This document shows positions 30,605-41,087 of a stretch of DNA of 64,000 bases, piece after piece. How positions within the stretch are numbered: the stretch's first letter is position 1; each line of letters begins with the position of its first letter. The stretch is taken from the NCBI RefSeq assembly GCF_018917525.1, contig NZ_JAHLOS010000011.1:44742-108741 (forward strand), written 5' to 3'. Below the pieces are notes generated by a model. That model did no database searches. It was not told the DNA's origin and saw nothing but the letters and a program-made list of their open reading frames with translations. A program made the translations under genes and the position numbers. Source of the DNA: Enterococcus raffinosus. GTDB lineage: Bacteria; Bacillota; Bacilli; Lactobacillales; Enterococcaceae.

Positions 30605-31706
30605 ATTTATCCAGCGTTTTAATCAGTATTGTCCCGAATGGTTGGCCGAAGAAGGAGATCCCGTCGGCTTGCACATTGGTACGTTAAACAAAGAAGTTAA
30701 GCGAATTATGATGAGTTTAGATGTTCGACCATCGGTTGTCGATGAAGCGATTGAGAAAAAAATTGATCTGCTAATTGTGAAGCATCCACCGATTTTTCGT
30801 CCGGTTTCTCGTTTAACGACTGATGATATTCAAACGAAGATGTATGCGGATTTGATCAAACATGATATCGCGGTTTTTGCGGCGCACACGAATATGGATA
30901 TCATTGAAAATGGATTGAATGATTGGTTTTGTGAGGCATTAGCTGTTGTTGATACGGATTATTTAATTCACACTCATACGGTATCCATGAAAAAGCTGGC
31001 AGTTTACGTTCCTCAAGAGGATGCAAAAAAAATGCGCCAAGCATTGGCTGAAGCTGGTGCAGGAGAACAGGGAAATTATCAAGCAACTTCATTCACCGTT
31101 AATGGAACGGGGCGTTTTACGCCAAATGACCAAGCAAATCCAACAATCGGTGCGGCGAATGTTGCTGAACAGGTCCAAGAAAGTAAAATCGAAGTGCTGT
31201 TTCCTGAGACAAAGCAAACTGAGATAGTCGCAGCGATGCTTGCTGCTCATCCATATGAAGAACCTGCTTATGATATTTATCAAATTGATAATTTGGCTGA
31301 AAATTACGGGATCGGGCGAGTCGGTGAACTTAAGACAGCAATACCGACAGAAGACTTCATTAAAAAAGTGAAGGAAGCTTTTAATTTGGACGGCTTGCGT
31401 GTGGTTTATCCTCATAAGACAAAGGAAACGATTAAACGCGTAGCGATTTGCGGCGGCAGTGGCGAAAAATTCTATCGTAATGCCTTAGCAGCAAAGGCGG
31501 ACGTTTATATTACTGGAGATGTTTATTATCATACTGCCCATGATATGCAAGAGACAGGTATGGTAGTGATTGATCCGGGTCATTACATTGAGTCGCTATG
31601 TAAAGAAAAAATGGTGGCCCTTTTTAACCAATGGAAAAATGAAGAGGACTGGAAGGTTGATTTCTTTGTTTCTGAGACCTCCACAAATCCTTTTTCATTT
31701 AAATAA
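30591..31706 (+). CDS. Nif3-like dinuclear metal centre protein (YqfO type, with PII-like insert)
   Basis: The 371-aa product belongs to the Nif3/DUF34 family. Metal-binding histidines appear in VKHPPIFRP (H65), AAHTNMD and the late HTAHDMQ and DPGHYIES segments. The length, about 110 aa above the minimal Nif3 core, shows the PII/CutA-like insert of the YqfO branch between the two halves (around residues 130-230). Family members have been proposed as GTP cyclohydrolase-type or metal-insertase proteins, without firm proof. ATG 30591 follows AAGGAGG and overlaps trmK by 14 nt. Confidence 0.9.
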   Translation: MQGSEFIQRFNQYCPEWLAEEGDPVGLHIGTLNKEVKRIMMSLDVRPSVVDEAIEKKIDLLIVKHPPIFRPVSRLTTDDIQTKMYADLIKHDIAVFAAHTNMDIIENGLNDWFCEALAVVDTDYLIHTHTVSMKKLAVYVPQEDAKKMRQALAEAGAGEQGNYQATSFTVNGTGRFTPNDQANPTIGAANVAEQVQESKIEVLFPETKQTEIVAAMLAAHPYEEPAYDIYQIDNLAENYGIGRVGELKTAIPTEDFIKKVKEAFNLDGLRVVYPHKTKETIKRVAICGGSGEKFYRNALAAKADVYITGDVYYHTAHDMQETGMVVIDPGHYIESLCKEKMVALFNQWKNEEDWKVDFFVSETSTNPFSFK

Positions 31707-31729
31707 ATAGCATTAAAGGAGAGAGTAAG

Positions 31730-32959
31730 ATGTACGAAAATTTATTACCGCGTTTTTTACACTATGTTAAGACAGAAACTCGTTCTGATGCGACAAGCAC
31801 CACAACACCGACAACTCAAACACAGGTAGACTTTGCTCATGAGCTGATGAAAGAACTAGAAGAAATCGGCATGCAGGAGATTACTTACAACGAAAAAAAC
31901 GGCTATGTGATTGCCACTTTGCCAAGCAACCTTGACAAAGAAGCGCGGAAAATCGGATTTATCTCTCACATGGATACAGCAGATTTCAATGCAGAAGGGG
32001 TTAAACCTCAAATCGTTGAAAATTATGATGGTGAATCTACTATTAAGTTAGATGCTGACGGAAAATATACATTGAATGTAAAAGATTTTCCTAATTTGAA
32101 AAACTACGCAGGACAAACATTAATCACTACTGATGGCTCAACACTATTGGGTTCTGATGATAAATCTGGGATTGCTGAAATCATGACGGCGATGGAGTAT
32201 TTGATTAATCATCCTGAAATCAAACATGGTGAAGTGCGTGTCGGCTTTGGTCCCGATGAAGAAATTGGTATCGGTGCGGATAAATTCGATGTGAAACAAT
32301 TTAACACAGATTTCGCCTATACTATGGATGGTGGTCCAATTGGTGAATTGCAATATGAAACATTTAGCGCTGCTCAAGCAGAAATCACGATGCACGGGAA
32401 GAATGTTCACCCAGGGACAGCTAAAAATACGATGATCAATGCGTTACAAATGGCAATTGATTTCCACAACCAACTACCAGAAGGCGATCGACCAGAAAAA
32501 ACAGATGGACGTGAAGGATTCTTCCATTTATTAGCTTTAGATGGAAATGTGGAAGAAGCGAAAATGACCTATATTATTCGTGATCACGATCGTGCTAAAT
32601 TTGAAGAACGTAAACAAATGATTACAGACCTTCAAGCGAAAATGAATAGCCAATTTGATCAAGAGCGTGTAGAGATCAACATGTACGATCAATACTACAA
32701 TATGGGTGAAATTATTGAAAAAGACATGAGTGTCATCGATTTGGCTAAAGGTGCGATGGAAGAAGTTGATGTGAAACCTGTCATCGAACCAATTCGTGGT
32801 GGGACTGACGGTTCTAAAATCTCATTCATGGGCATTCCTACACCAAATATTTTTGCTGGTGCTGAAAACATGCATGGACGTTTCGAATTTGTTTCATTAC
32901 AAACGATGGAAAAAGCAGTTGATGTGATCGTGAAGATCATTGAAAATAATGCGAAATAG
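31730..32959 (+). CDS. pepT: Peptidase T (tripeptide aminopeptidase)
   Basis: This 409-aa zinc aminopeptidase of the M20 family cleaves N-terminal residues from tripeptides in the cytoplasm. Metal-binding motifs [24 protein letters not shown] and the distal [12 protein letters not shown] are all present, as is the dimerisation lid domain in the middle. Peptide use of this kind is typical of lactic acid bacteria. AAAGGAGAG lies before the ATG. It follows the Nif3-family gene after 23 nt and is followed by a terminator. Confidence 0.96.
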   Translation: MYENLLPRFLHYVKTETRSDATSTTTPTTQTQVDFAHELMKELEEIGMQEITYNEKNGYVIATLPSNLDKEARKIGFISHMDTADFNAEGVKPQIVENYDGESTIKLDADGKYTLNVKDFPNLKNYAGQTLITTDGSTLLGSDDKSGIAEIMTAMEYLINHPEIKHGEVRVGFGPDEEIGIGADKFDVKQFNTDFAYTMDGGPIGELQYETFSAAQAEITMHGKNVHPGTAKNTMINALQMAIDFHNQLPEGDRPEKTDGREGFFHLLALDGNVEEAKMTYIIRDHDRAKFEERKQMITDLQAKMNSQFDQERVEINMYDQYYNMGEIIEKDMSVIDLAKGAMEEVDVKPVIEPIRGGTDGSKISFMGIPTPNIFAGAENMHGRFEFVSLQTMEKAVDVIVKIIENNAK

Positions 32960-32968
32960 TTTTTTTCT

Positions 32969-33007
32969 GAAAAAGCTTTGAGGAAACTTGAAGCTTTTTC
33001 TTTTTTT
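32969..33007 (+). terminator. Intrinsic terminator of pepT
   Basis: GAAAAAGCTT / AAGCTTTTTC stem followed by seven T. Confidence 0.88.
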
Positions 33008-33060
33008 GCTCATTCGCATGTGGTAGGCTATAGCAATAAAGAAAAAAATGAGGCAAAAAA

Positions 33061-34095
33061 ATGAACTTATCAGTCAATCGTAAATTGATTCTAAATATCC
33101 TTATATTTGTAGTAATGATCGGCGTTATTATCTTCGTTATTCGTGACTCTCTGAGCGATATTTTCACTGAGCTAGGCAGAACTTCTTTGCCGGTTCTTTT
33201 AGGTGTGACAGGACTCGGTTTAATTAGTCAAGTAATCGAAGGGTACACGATTAAAAATATTGCCGGTGAATTCAACCCAGAATTTACCATTCGAGATGGT
33301 TTCTTTGCATCCGCATATGCAACTTTTTATCGTGTTATCACATTCGGTACAGGATCAATTGTATCTGAGGTTATTTACTATCATAAAAAGGATTTGAGGT
33401 ATTCTGAAGGGACCGGTACAAGTGCCTTAAGGATGGTCACATACAAAATTGCCTTAATGGTTTGGGCGTTGGTCTTTTTAATTGTGAAAAGCGATGCGAT
33501 TCAAGAGCATATCTCAAACGGTATCTTTTTGGTACTTGCTGGAATTTTGGTGACTTTGGTGATTATTTCTAGTTTGCTGGTTCTGAGTTTAAATATTAAT
33601 GCCCAGGTGCTAGTGGTAATTATCTGCAACCGCCTATTTAAACGTCAAAAACTACGAGATATCGTTGATCAGGTGAATAATCAGGTTTATTCTTTACGTG
33701 GGGCCATCAAAACATTCATCCGTGATCGTCGTTCTGTTATTCGAGTGTTTTGTTCGAACATGGCAAAACTAGTTGTTTGGTATTCGTTACCATATTTTAT
33801 TTTGGTTCAGGATTATCCTGATATTGATCTTTGGTTGACAGTGGCATTTATCAGCTTTACAGTGATTATCGGCGGTGTTTTGCCGGCTCCAGGCGGAATC
33901 GGCGGCTTTGAATTTGTTTATGTTTTACTTTTCCGAAATGTTGTTGGAAGGGTAGATGCAGTCTCTTCTTTGCTATTGTATCGTTACGCGACATATTTGT
34001 TGCCGTTCTTGATAGGGATGATTTATGTACTATTCAACAAACAGCGGCAAATCAATCATGAAATCAAAGAAGCCAAAAAGGAAGTTAACGATTAA
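33061..34095 (+). CDS. UPF0104/YbhN family membrane protein (LPG-synthase flippase-type domain)
   Basis: The 344-aa product has seven to eight membrane helices and matches the integral membrane domain found at the N-terminus of MprF and in stand-alone YbhN proteins. The diagnostic late motif PAPGGIGGFEFVY is present. There is no C-terminal aminoacyl-transfer domain, so it is not a full lysyl-phosphatidylglycerol synthase. A role in lipid or polyisoprenoid-linked transport is inferred from the family. The ATG follows AATGAGGC, and the terminator overlaps the stop. Confidence 0.82.
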   Translation: MNLSVNRKLILNILIFVVMIGVIIFVIRDSLSDIFTELGRTSLPVLLGVTGLGLISQVIEGYTIKNIAGEFNPEFTIRDGFFASAYATFYRVITFGTGSIVSEVIYYHKKDLRYSEGTGTSALRMVTYKIALMVWALVFLIVKSDAIQEHISNGIFLVLAGILVTLVIISSLLVLSLNINAQVLVVIICNRLFKRQKLRDIVDQVNNQVYSLRGAIKTFIRDRRSVIRVFCSNMAKLVVWYSLPYFILVQDYPDIDLWLTVAFISFTVIIGGVLPAPGGIGGFEFVYVLLFRNVVGRVDAVSSLLLYRYATYLLPFLIGMIYVLFNKQRQINHEIKEAKKEVND

Positions 34096-34112
34096 ACGTT
34101 AACTTCCTTTTT
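34076..34112. terminator. Bidirectional terminator between convergent genes
   Basis: AAAAGGAAGTTAACG / CGTTAACTTCCTTTTT is a near-perfect 15-pair stem with A and T runs on both sides, serving the UPF0104 gene (+) and the dehydrogenase gene (-). Confidence 0.92.
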
Positions 34113-34115
34113 GTT

Positions 34116-35126
34116 TTAAAAATGGACAACCAATTTTCCAATCATGTCGTCTTCTTCAATAATTTGATGTGCTTGATAGAATACCTCAGGCGTGAACCCA
34201 GGAATAATTTTCGTCAAGGTGCTTTGAATCTTTTTTTCTTGCAACAGCTGTACCAACAGCTCTAAAACAGCACCCTGTGAAGCTATATTATGATCATAAT
34301 CCGTTTTAGCAAACATATACTCCCAATCAAAACTACCAGATTTATTTTTGAGTTTTGCTAAATTCAAATCTTTACTAGATTCTACAATGGAACCAAGATG
34401 ACCGAACGGTTCCAATAACTCACTCATTTCTTCAAAATAACGGTCAGTAGAATGAAGAATCAGAATGTAAGGCAGTGAGTGATAGCCGATTTTTTTAAGT
34501 TGTTTAGTCAAATCTTTATGATGGTTGATAATATGATCGGCGCCCATTTTTTCTGACCATTCCTTGCTTTCTTTGCGAGAAGCAGTCGTAATAACAGTTA
34601 AGCCCGCCCATTTTGCAAGTTGGGTGGCAACAGAACCAACACCGCCAGCACCATTAATGATTAGAATCGTTCCGCTATTCTGATTTTCTTGGGGAACTAA
34701 ATCCATTTTCTCAAAAAGCATTTCATAAGCGGTGATAAAGGTTAAGGGCATGGCAGCGGCTTCATCGGTTGAAATACCATGCGGTAATTTTGCGACAATA
34801 CGTGAATCGACGACCTGATTCTCACTATAGCTGCCGTATCTTTTAGTAGTACCTGCAAAAAGGACGCGGTCCCCGACTTCAAGATGCTTTACTTCGCTGC
34901 CTAATTGAGTCACAACACCGACACTGTCAAAGCCTAAAACGTGAGGTTGAGGCGTTCCTTTACCAGTTTGTCTTAATTTTGTGTCGACTGGATTGATAGA
35001 GGTAGCCATATTTTTAACGACAAGATCCGTTTTATTTAATTTAGGAAGCATGACTTCGTATGTTTCAAAATGGTTTCCACTTGAAAGTTCAAACCCTTTT
35101 TCAAAGCCAATCACGCGTGAAATCAT
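34116..35126 (-). CDS. Zinc-type alcohol dehydrogenase/quinone oxidoreductase-like protein (MDR family)
   Basis: The 336-aa product has the medium-chain dehydrogenase/reductase layout: a GroES-like N-terminal half (SINPVDTKLRQ, HVLGFDSVGVV, VGDRVLFAG) and a Rossmann NAD(P)H-binding half starting INGAGGVGSVATQLAKWAG. The catalytic zinc ligands are not obvious, so it probably acts as an NADPH-dependent reductase on quinones or enones. ATG 35126 is preceded by AGAGAGTGA. It is the only gene on this strand between ClC and corA, divergent from clpB. Confidence 0.88.
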   Translation of the reverse strand: MISRVIGFEKGFELSSGNHFETYEVMLPKLNKTDLVVKNMATSINPVDTKLRQTGKGTPQPHVLGFDSVGVVTQLGSEVKHLEVGDRVLFAGTTKRYGSYSENQVVDSRIVAKLPHGISTDEAAAMPLTFITAYEMLFEKMDLVPQENQNSGTILIINGAGGVGSVATQLAKWAGLTVITTASRKESKEWSEKMGADHIINHHKDLTKQLKKIGYHSLPYILILHSTDRYFEEMSELLEPFGHLGSIVESSKDLNLAKLKNKSGSFDWEYMFAKTDYDHNIASQGAVLELLVQLLQEKKIQSTLTKIIPGFTPEVFYQAHQIIEEDDMIGKLVVHF

Positions 35127-35215
35127 TGAATCACTCTCTTTCTATTAATGAAAGAATTGTAGCATTATTTTGTTTTTCTTCATAATAATAAACTTTAAAT
35201 TTGAAGATCAATATT

Positions 35216-35245
35216 TTTGACCTTTACTGACCAAAGTTATATACT
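35216..35245 (+). promoter_or_regulatory. clpB promoter overlapped by a CtsR operator
   Basis: TTGACC (35217-35222) and TATACT (35240-35245) are 17 bp apart, a good vegetative promoter. The -35 lies inside TTTGACC-TTT-ACTGACC (35216-35232), which fits the CtsR heptad repeat TTTGACC-N3-TTTGACC with two mismatches in the second heptad. Repressor bound here would block polymerase. Confidence 0.7.
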
Positions 35246-35283
35246 ATTAGGTGTAAACTACTATTAATGTCGGAGGTATGCTT

Positions 35284-37887
35284 ATGAATATCAAAAAAAT
35301 GACGACAACGTTACAGGAAGCAATTGCTGAAGCTCAGCAAATTGCAGTGACAAGACATCATCAAGAAATTGATATTGCTCATGTTTGGAAAATATTTTTA
35401 CAGCCAAATCACTTTGGGCGCAATTTTTATACGGATGCTGGAATTGATGTGGATCAATTCGAACGTGAAGTTGATAAAGTATTAGATGAATATCCGACCG
35501 TTAGCGGTGGAAATGTTCAATATGGTCAAAATATCAGCCAGAACCTTTTCAATTTACTAAATGAGGCGGACCAGTTACGTGAAAAATTTCAAGATGATTT
35601 CTTATCTACTGAGATCGTCATTCTAGCTTTAATGAAATTAAAAAATTACTCCTTGACGAAATATTTGAATCAGCAAGGTTTAAATGAAAAAGAAGTACAA
35701 AAAAATATTGAAGATATGCGAGGAGGGGATCGAGTGACCTCACAAAATCAAGAAGAAACATATAAAGCTTTAGAGAAATATGGTGTGGACTTAGTTCAAC
35801 AGGTTAAAAACGGTAAACAAGATCCAATTATTGGCCGTGATGAGGAAATTCGTGATGTTATCCGAATTCTTTCGCGAAAAACTAAGAATAATCCTGTATT
35901 GATCGGTGAACCTGGTGTAGGTAAAACTGCAATCGTCGAAGGGTTGGCACAACGAATCGTGCGTAAAGATGTACCAGAAAACCTGAAAGATAAAACAGTC
36001 TTTTCTTTAGATATGGGATCATTGATCGCTGGTGCAAAATTCCGTGGAGAATTTGAAGAACGACTTAAAGCAGTTTTAAAAGAAGTCAAAAAATCAGATG
36101 GACGAATTCTGCTATTTATTGATGAAATTCATAATATTGTAGGTGCTGGAAAAACAGAAGGCAGTATGGATGCTGGAAATATCTTGAAACCTATGTTGGC
36201 TCGTGGAGAATTACATCTAATCGGTGCCACGACGCTAGACGAGTACCGTCAATATATGGAAAAGGATAAAGCGTTAGAGCGTCGTTTCCAAAAGGTTCTA
36301 GTGAAGGAGCCGACCGTTGAAGATACGATTAGTATTTTGCGTGGATTGAAAGAACGTTTTGAAATTCATCATGGAGTAAATATTCATGATAATGCGTTAG
36401 TTGCCGCAGCAACATTGTCTGATCGCTACATTACTGACCGCTTTTTACCAGACAAGGCCATTGATTTAGTGGACGAAGCCAGCGCCAGCATTCGCGTGGA
36501 AATGAACTCGATGCCAACTGAGTTAGATCAAGTGACTCGTCGCTTGATGCAGTTGGAAATTGAAGAGGCCGCTTTGAAAAAGGAAAGCGACGATGCAAGC
36601 AAAAAGCGTTTAGAAAACTTGCAGGAAGAGTTGGCTGATCTTCGCGAAGAAACCAACGCGATGAAATTGCAATGGGAGACGGAGAAAGAAGAAGTTAATG
36701 TCGTTTCAAATAAGCGAGCTGAGATCGATCAAGCCAAACATGAGTTAGAAGATGCGGAAAATAATTATGACTTAGAACGGGCTGCTGTTCTTCGACATGG
36801 CACGATTCCGAATTTAGAAAAAGAATTAGCTGAATTAGAGGAAAAAAATAAAAAGAGTGACATCAAGATGGTACAGGAATCCGTGACAGAAAACGAGATC
36901 GCTCAAGTAGTGGGTCGACTAACAGGAATTCCCGTAACCAAATTGGTAGAAGGTGAACGTGAAAAACTATTAAGTTTAAACAGTACACTCCACAAACGTG
37001 TGATTGGTCAAGATGAGGCTGTTGATGCGGTAAGTGATGCAGTACTACGTTCACGTGCAGGGCTGCAGGATCCAAATCGTCCGCTCGGATCATTTCTATT
37101 TTTAGGACCAACTGGTGTTGGTAAAACCGAACTGGCAAAAGCATTGGCAGAAAATCTATTTGATTCTGAGGACCATATGGTACGGATCGATATGAGTGAA
37201 TATATGGAGAAACATTCAGTGTCTCGACTTGTTGGAGCACCTCCAGGTTATGTAGGCTATGAAGAAGGTGGTCAATTAACAGAAGCTGTTCGGAGAAATC
37301 CTTACACGATCATTTTACTGGATGAAATCGAAAAAGCCCATCCGGATGTTTTCAACATTTTATTACAGGTCTTAGATGATGGACGATTGACAGATTCTAA
37401 AGGTCGGTTAGTTGATTTCAAGAATACTGTTTTGATCATGACTAGTAATATTGGTTCACAAGTATTGCTGGACGGCGTAACCGCTGAAGGAAAAATTCCT
37501 GAGACTACCAAGGAACAAGTGTTAAGCATGCTGCGAGGACATTTTAAACCAGAATTTTTGAATCGAATTGATGATACGATTTTATTTACGCCATTGAGTC
37601 TAGAAGATGTGAAGGGAATCGTTGAGAAAATCGTGCAGCATCTATCTCATCGATTAGAAGAACAGGAAATTCAATTAGATATCACTGAAGATGCCAAAAG
37701 CTGGATCGCAGAAAAAGCGTATGAACCACAATACGGCGCACGTCCGTTGAAGCGTTTCATTACACGAGAGGTTGAAACGCCACTGGCAAAAGAGATCATT
37801 GCGGGTCGAGTGATGCCGAAAACGAAAGTTTCTATCGAATTATTTGACGATCAATTGGTATTTCAAAATCAATCGATTAACGAATAA
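35284..37887 (+). CDS. clpB: ATP-dependent chaperone ClpB
   Basis: This 867-aa disaggregase rescues aggregated protein with DnaK. An N-terminal Clp-N repeat domain is followed by a first AAA+ module ([21 protein letters not shown]), a long coiled-coil middle domain (residues about 400-530, which separates ClpB from ClpA and ClpC), a second AAA+ module ([27 protein letters not shown]) and the C-terminal GARPLKRFI segment. ATG 35284 lies 7 nt after CGGAGG; ATG 35278 is only 1 nt from it. Control by CtsR is indicated by the operator upstream. Confidence 0.96.
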   Translation: MNIKKMTTTLQEAIAEAQQIAVTRHHQEIDIAHVWKIFLQPNHFGRNFYTDAGIDVDQFEREVDKVLDEYPTVSGGNVQYGQNISQNLFNLLNEADQLREKFQDDFLSTEIVILALMKLKNYSLTKYLNQQGLNEKEVQKNIEDMRGGDRVTSQNQEETYKALEKYGVDLVQQVKNGKQDPIIGRDEEIRDVIRILSRKTKNNPVLIGEPGVGKTAIVEGLAQRIVRKDVPENLKDKTVFSLDMGSLIAGAKFRGEFEERLKAVLKEVKKSDGRILLFIDEIHNIVGAGKTEGSMDAGNILKPMLARGELHLIGATTLDEYRQYMEKDKALERRFQKVLVKEPTVEDTISILRGLKERFEIHHGVNIHDNALVAAATLSDRYITDRFLPDKAIDLVDEASASIRVEMNSMPTELDQVTRRLMQLEIEEAALKKESDDASKKRLENLQEELADLREETNAMKLQWETEKEEVNVVSNKRAEIDQAKHELEDAENNYDLERAAVLRHGTIPNLEKELAELEEKNKKSDIKMVQESVTENEIAQVVGRLTGIPVTKLVEGEREKLLSLNSTLHKRVIGQDEAVDAVSDAVLRSRAGLQDPNRPLGSFLFLGPTGVGKTELAKALAENLFDSEDHMVRIDMSEYMEKHSVSRLVGAPPGYVGYEEGGQLTEAVRRNPYTIILLDEIEKAHPDVFNILLQVLDDGRLTDSKGRLVDFKNTVLIMTSNIGSQVLLDGVTAEGKIPETTKEQVLSMLRGHFKPEFLNRIDDTILFTPLSLEDVKGIVEKIVQHLSHRLEEQEIQLDITEDAKSWIAEKAYEPQYGARPLKRFITREVETPLAKEIIAGRVMPKTKVSIELFDDQLVFQNQSINE

Positions 37888-37922
37888 ATAATTATGTAAA
37901 CAAAAAATAATAAAATAGTAAA

Positions 37923-37966
37923 AACGGAACAGTGGAAGTTGTCTTTCTATACTGGTTCGTTTTTTC
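37923..37966 (+). terminator. Intrinsic terminator of clpB
   Basis: AACGGAACAGT pairs, with one mismatch and one G-T, with ACTGGTTCGTT and is followed by six T. Confidence 0.75.
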
Positions 37967-38032
37967 TTAATTTCTGAAACTCATTTGACTAAAATAAAAA
38001 AATCAAGTGCAATAAAATAGAAACATAACAAC

Positions 38033-38060
38033 TTTTACGTTACGCATGTTACGATATAAT
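38033..38060 (+). promoter_or_regulatory. Candidate promoter of the glucosaminidase gene
   Basis: A perfect TATAAT -10 (38055-38060) has only a weak -35 (around TTTACG, 38033-38038). The leader to the ATG is about 100 nt; I see no known riboswitch in it. Confidence 0.45.
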
Positions 38061-38169
38061 GACAAATTAGTGAATTTACGGTGTTTAAATTGTTTGTTAT
38101 TTGTTCTTGGATTATACTTTTAAAGTAACTAAAAATGAAGAGCTCGCGAAGGTTTCTTGGAGGTATATA

Positions 38170-39012
38170 ATGAATCAATTTAAAACCCGCACCGAAAAAT
38201 ATAATTATATAAGAACACAGCAGAAGGCGAAACGAATGAAGGCTGCCAAAAGAACGCTCCCTGTACTCGGGACGGCAATGATTCTTTCACCGGCTGTTTT
38301 AACGATGAATAATGTGAAGGTAAACGCAGCTGAAATGGGACAGACTCAAAATCAATCTGCTTTTATTGAACAATTAGGTGCTTCCGCGATGCAGGTTTCA
38401 GCTTCAAACGATCTTTATGCATCGATCATGGTTGCCCAGGCTTTAGTTGAAACTGGCTTTGGAACCTCTCAGTTGTCAGCTGCACCTTACTACAATCTGT
38501 TCGGTGTCAAAGAATATAGTGGTGGCCCATCAGTATCAATGAGCACTCAGGAATATTTAAATGGTCAATGGGTAACGATGAATGAACCATTTGCCGTTTA
38601 CAATAGCTATGCTGAGTCGTTTCAAGCTCATGCTAATCTTTTAACTGGCTCTTATTATGCAGGTGCGCGAAAAAGTCATACTTACAGCTACCAAGATGCC
38701 GCTGTCTACTTAACTGGACGTTATGCAACGGACCCTGGTTATGCAGGAAAGTTGATTTCTTTAATCCAAACCTACAATTTGACTCGCTTCGATACACCAG
38801 GAGCAGGTACAGCAGTACAAACACAAAGTACTAGTGTTAATCAAGATAGTCAAACAACAGCCTCTGCTAGCGGGCAATCATATACAGTCCAATCAGGTGA
38901 CTCTATTTGGGGAATCGCTGAAAAATTCGGAATTAGTGTCGATCAGTTGTTAGCTGATAATGGCTGGAGTTCTGATTCAACAATTATGCCTGGGGATACA
39001 ATTGTCATTTAA
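38170..39012 (+). CDS. Secreted N-acetylglucosaminidase (GH73) with LysM domain
   Basis: The 280-aa precursor has a long basic N-terminus (MNQFKTRTEKYNYIRTQQ), a hydrophobic core at residues 30-46 and a likely signal peptidase site after VNA (53). The GH73 autolysin domain covers residues about 60-207, with the presumed catalytic Glu94 in LVETGFGTS and the GRYATDPGY motif. A Gln/Ser/Thr-rich linker (210-236) leads to one C-terminal LysM (238-280). It should cut glycan strands during growth or cell separation. ATG 38170 follows TTGGAGG; an upstream TTG at 38101 would put 23 residues before the signal peptide. Confidence 0.9.
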   Translation: MNQFKTRTEKYNYIRTQQKAKRMKAAKRTLPVLGTAMILSPAVLTMNNVKVNAAEMGQTQNQSAFIEQLGASAMQVSASNDLYASIMVAQALVETGFGTSQLSAAPYYNLFGVKEYSGGPSVSMSTQEYLNGQWVTMNEPFAVYNSYAESFQAHANLLTGSYYAGARKSHTYSYQDAAVYLTGRYATDPGYAGKLISLIQTYNLTRFDTPGAGTAVQTQSTSVNQDSQTTASASGQSYTVQSGDSIWGIAEKFGISVDQLLADNGWSSDSTIMPGDTIVI

Positions 39013-39019
39013 CTTCTAG

Positions 39020-39046
39020 AAGATGGAGCAATTTGCTCCATCTTTT
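39020..39046 (+). terminator. Intrinsic terminator of the glucosaminidase gene
   Basis: AGATGGAGCA / TGCTCCATCT with a three-base loop and five T. Confidence 0.9.
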
Positions 39047-39177
39047 TAACGGTCTGTATTTATTTTTCTCGCTAACCTAATAAATAGAGATAGTCAATAA
39101 AGATGTTTAAAATGAAATGGCTTTCGTGGTATAAGAAGCCGCTGATGATATTTAGTTAAAGATTTTATTTGGAACTA

Positions 39178-39206
39178 GGGACATTTATTTAGAAAAGTGT
39201 TATTAT
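39178..39206 (+). promoter_or_regulatory. Candidate promoter of cysK
   Basis: GGGACA (39178-39183) and TATTAT (39201-39206) are 17 bp apart with TG one base before the -10. The rest of the 39048-39291 gap shows no recognised leader element. Confidence 0.5.
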
Positions 39207-39291
39207 GAGGAATTAAAAGTCGAAATTCTCGCATCTTCTCCCATTATTCGTTAAGATAACTTACATAAGGTAAGGAATGGAGCGAGGAAAA

Positions 39292-40221
39292 ATGACAAAT
39301 ATTTATCATTCAATTCTGGACACAATTGGCGAGACACCTATCGTAAAACTTAAGAACATGACAACGGATGAAATGGCCCAGATTTACGTGAAGTTAGAAT
39401 CCTTTAATCCTGGAGGCAGTGTAAAAGATCGAATTGCATTAAGAATGATCGAAGATGCAGAGAAGAACGGCAAGTTGAAACCTGGAATGATGATCATAGA
39501 GCCGACATCAGGGAATACAGGGATTGGTTTAGCAATGGTAGGCGCTGCAAAAGGGTATCCTGTAACGCTGGTCATGCCTGAGACAATGAGTGTTGAGCGT
39601 CGTAAGCTTATGCAGGCTTATGGAGCGAATCTAGTTCTTACTCCGGGTGCAGATGGGATGAAAGGCGCGATCGCTGAGGCTAACAGATTGGCTGAAGAAA
39701 AGGACGGATTCGTTCCAGCTCAATTTGATAATCCAGCAAATCCCAAGGTTCATGAAGAAACAACTGCAAGGGAAATTGTGAATGCTTTTGAAAAAAATGG
39801 GCTAGATGCTTTTGTTGCGGGAGTCGGTACAGGTGGCACAATTACCGGAGTAGGTAATGAATTAAAACGCATGTATTCGAATATTAAGATTTATGCAGTA
39901 GAACCTGAGGAATCACCTGTTTTAGAAGGTGGCCAATCTGGTCCACATAAAATTCAAGGAATTGGCGCCGGATTTGTTCCAAGTATTTTAAATATTAACA
40001 TTTATGATGAAGTTTTACCGGTTAAAAGTAATGATGCTATGGAAACAGCTAGAGAAATTGCAAAAAAAGAAGGAATTTTGGTTGGCATATCTTCGGGAGC
40101 GGCACTATTTGCAGCGATTGAAGTAGCTAAAAAGATGACTTCTGATCAAAAAGTATTGGTTTTACTACCAGATAATGGCGAACGTTACTTATCTACTGAA
40201 TTATTTCAATTTAACCAATAA
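39292..40221 (+). CDS. cysK: Cysteine synthase A (O-acetylserine sulfhydrylase)
   Basis: This 309-aa PLP enzyme makes cysteine from O-acetylserine and sulfide. The PLP lysine is K45 in NPGGSVKDR; the [11 protein letters not shown] loop and the phosphate-binding GTGGTITG motif are intact, as is ISSGAA near the C-terminus. ATG 39292 (GCGAGGA upstream) gives the typical [16 protein letters not shown] start; ATG 39277 would add five residues and sits too near AAGG. No cysE or met genes lie next to it. Confidence 0.93.
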   Translation: MTNIYHSILDTIGETPIVKLKNMTTDEMAQIYVKLESFNPGGSVKDRIALRMIEDAEKNGKLKPGMMIIEPTSGNTGIGLAMVGAAKGYPVTLVMPETMSVERRKLMQAYGANLVLTPGADGMKGAIAEANRLAEEKDGFVPAQFDNPANPKVHEETTAREIVNAFEKNGLDAFVAGVGTGGTITGVGNELKRMYSNIKIYAVEPEESPVLEGGQSGPHKIQGIGAGFVPSILNINIYDEVLPVKSNDAMETAREIAKKEGILVGISSGAALFAAIEVAKKMTSDQKVLVLLPDNGERYLSTELFQFNQ

Positions 40222-40314
40222 GTTTATGAAAAATATTAATTTTTGAATCCAGCTAGTATTTCCCCTCAGATAATAGTATCATTTTAATATAGAATCAAAA
40301 CAGGAGGGGCTTAT

Positions 40315-40752
40315 ATGGTAAATGAGGCAGTTGATCAAGCGGTCAAAGAATTAAAGGCCGGCGGAGTTCGCATTACCCCACAGCGTTATGCCATTTTAGA
40401 ATATTTAATTGAGTACCGCAATCATCCAACGGCTGATGAGATTTTCCGTTCGTTAGAGGGCCGCTTCCCGAATATGAGTGTGGCGACCGTCTACAACAAT
40501 TTGAGAAAATTCGTTGAAATTGGAATCGTACAAGAAATGAACTATGGTGATGCAGCGAGTCGCTTTGATTTCACGAACAAGCAGCACTATCATGCAATTT
40601 GCACAGAATGTGGGAAGATTGTTGACTTTTTCTATCCTGGATTAGAAGACGTTGAAATGGCATCTAGTAAACTGACAGGTTATCAAATCAATAAACATCG
40701 TTTGGAAGTTTATGGATTATGTCCAGATTGTCAAACAAAAGCTGAGGAATAA
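40315..40752 (+). CDS. perR: Peroxide-responsive repressor PerR (Fur family)
   Basis: This 145-aa metalloregulator has an N-terminal winged helix (RITPQRYAILEYL to VYNNLRKF) and a C-terminal dimer domain. The regulatory metal ligands fall at the same positions as in Bacillus PerR: H37, D85, H91, H93 and D104. The structural zinc site is C96, C99, C136, C139. These identify PerR rather than Fur or Zur. It senses H2O2 by iron-catalysed histidine oxidation and represses defence genes. AGGAGGGG precedes the ATG. An AT-rich GATAATAGTATC just upstream could be part of an autoregulatory site, but matches the Per box poorly. Confidence 0.93.
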   Translation: MVNEAVDQAVKELKAGGVRITPQRYAILEYLIEYRNHPTADEIFRSLEGRFPNMSVATVYNNLRKFVEIGIVQEMNYGDAASRFDFTNKQHYHAICTECGKIVDFFYPGLEDVEMASSKLTGYQINKHRLEVYGLCPDCQTKAEE

Positions 40753-40767
40753 ATCCTCAGCTTTTTT
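40737..40767 (+). terminator. Intrinsic terminator of perR
   Basis: AAAAGCTGAGGA / TCCTCAGCTTTTTT with a loop of about five bases, overlapping the stop codon. Confidence 0.9.
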
Positions 40768-40827
40768 GTTTTATCTAAAATAACACAATTCTTGATTCTG
40801 CAAATGAGAAAAATCACATTTAAAAAT

Positions 40828-41032
40828 TGACTGCGCTTGCACTATTTTTATTAAAAAAACTATTTGAAGAGAATATAAAGTTTTAAAATGAAAGCACTCT
40901 TATTTAAAAATGCCTAAATAACGGTGTTTTTAAATATTTTTCTTTAGTTAAATGAAGAAGGTTTCGCTGATAATGAGATATTAATAACACTTAGTACATG
41001 ATTGTTGCTTCTAAAATGCATTGTGATATATT
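40828..41032 (+). promoter_or_regulatory. ald-tdcB upstream region: CRE-like sites and promoter
   Basis: The 319-nt gap before ald has no gene. A -35 TTGCTT (41005-41010) and -10 TATATT (41027-41032, TG one base before, 16-bp spacer) form the likely promoter. Two upstream 14-mers, TGACTGCGCTTGCA (40828-40841) and TGAAAGCACTCTTA (40889-40902), match the CcpA consensus TGWAANCGNTNWCA at 11 and 12 positions. Catabolite control is a guess. Confidence 0.4.
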
Positions 41033-41087
41033 AAACATGTTCCGAAGTTAAAGAACTTCAATAATAATCCATTAGGAGTGATTTACC

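Noticed and set aside
39112..39159. A 15-codon frame (MKWLSWYKKPLMIFS) before cysK
   Set aside because: It has no ribosome binding site and lies upstream of the cysK promoter; likely chance.
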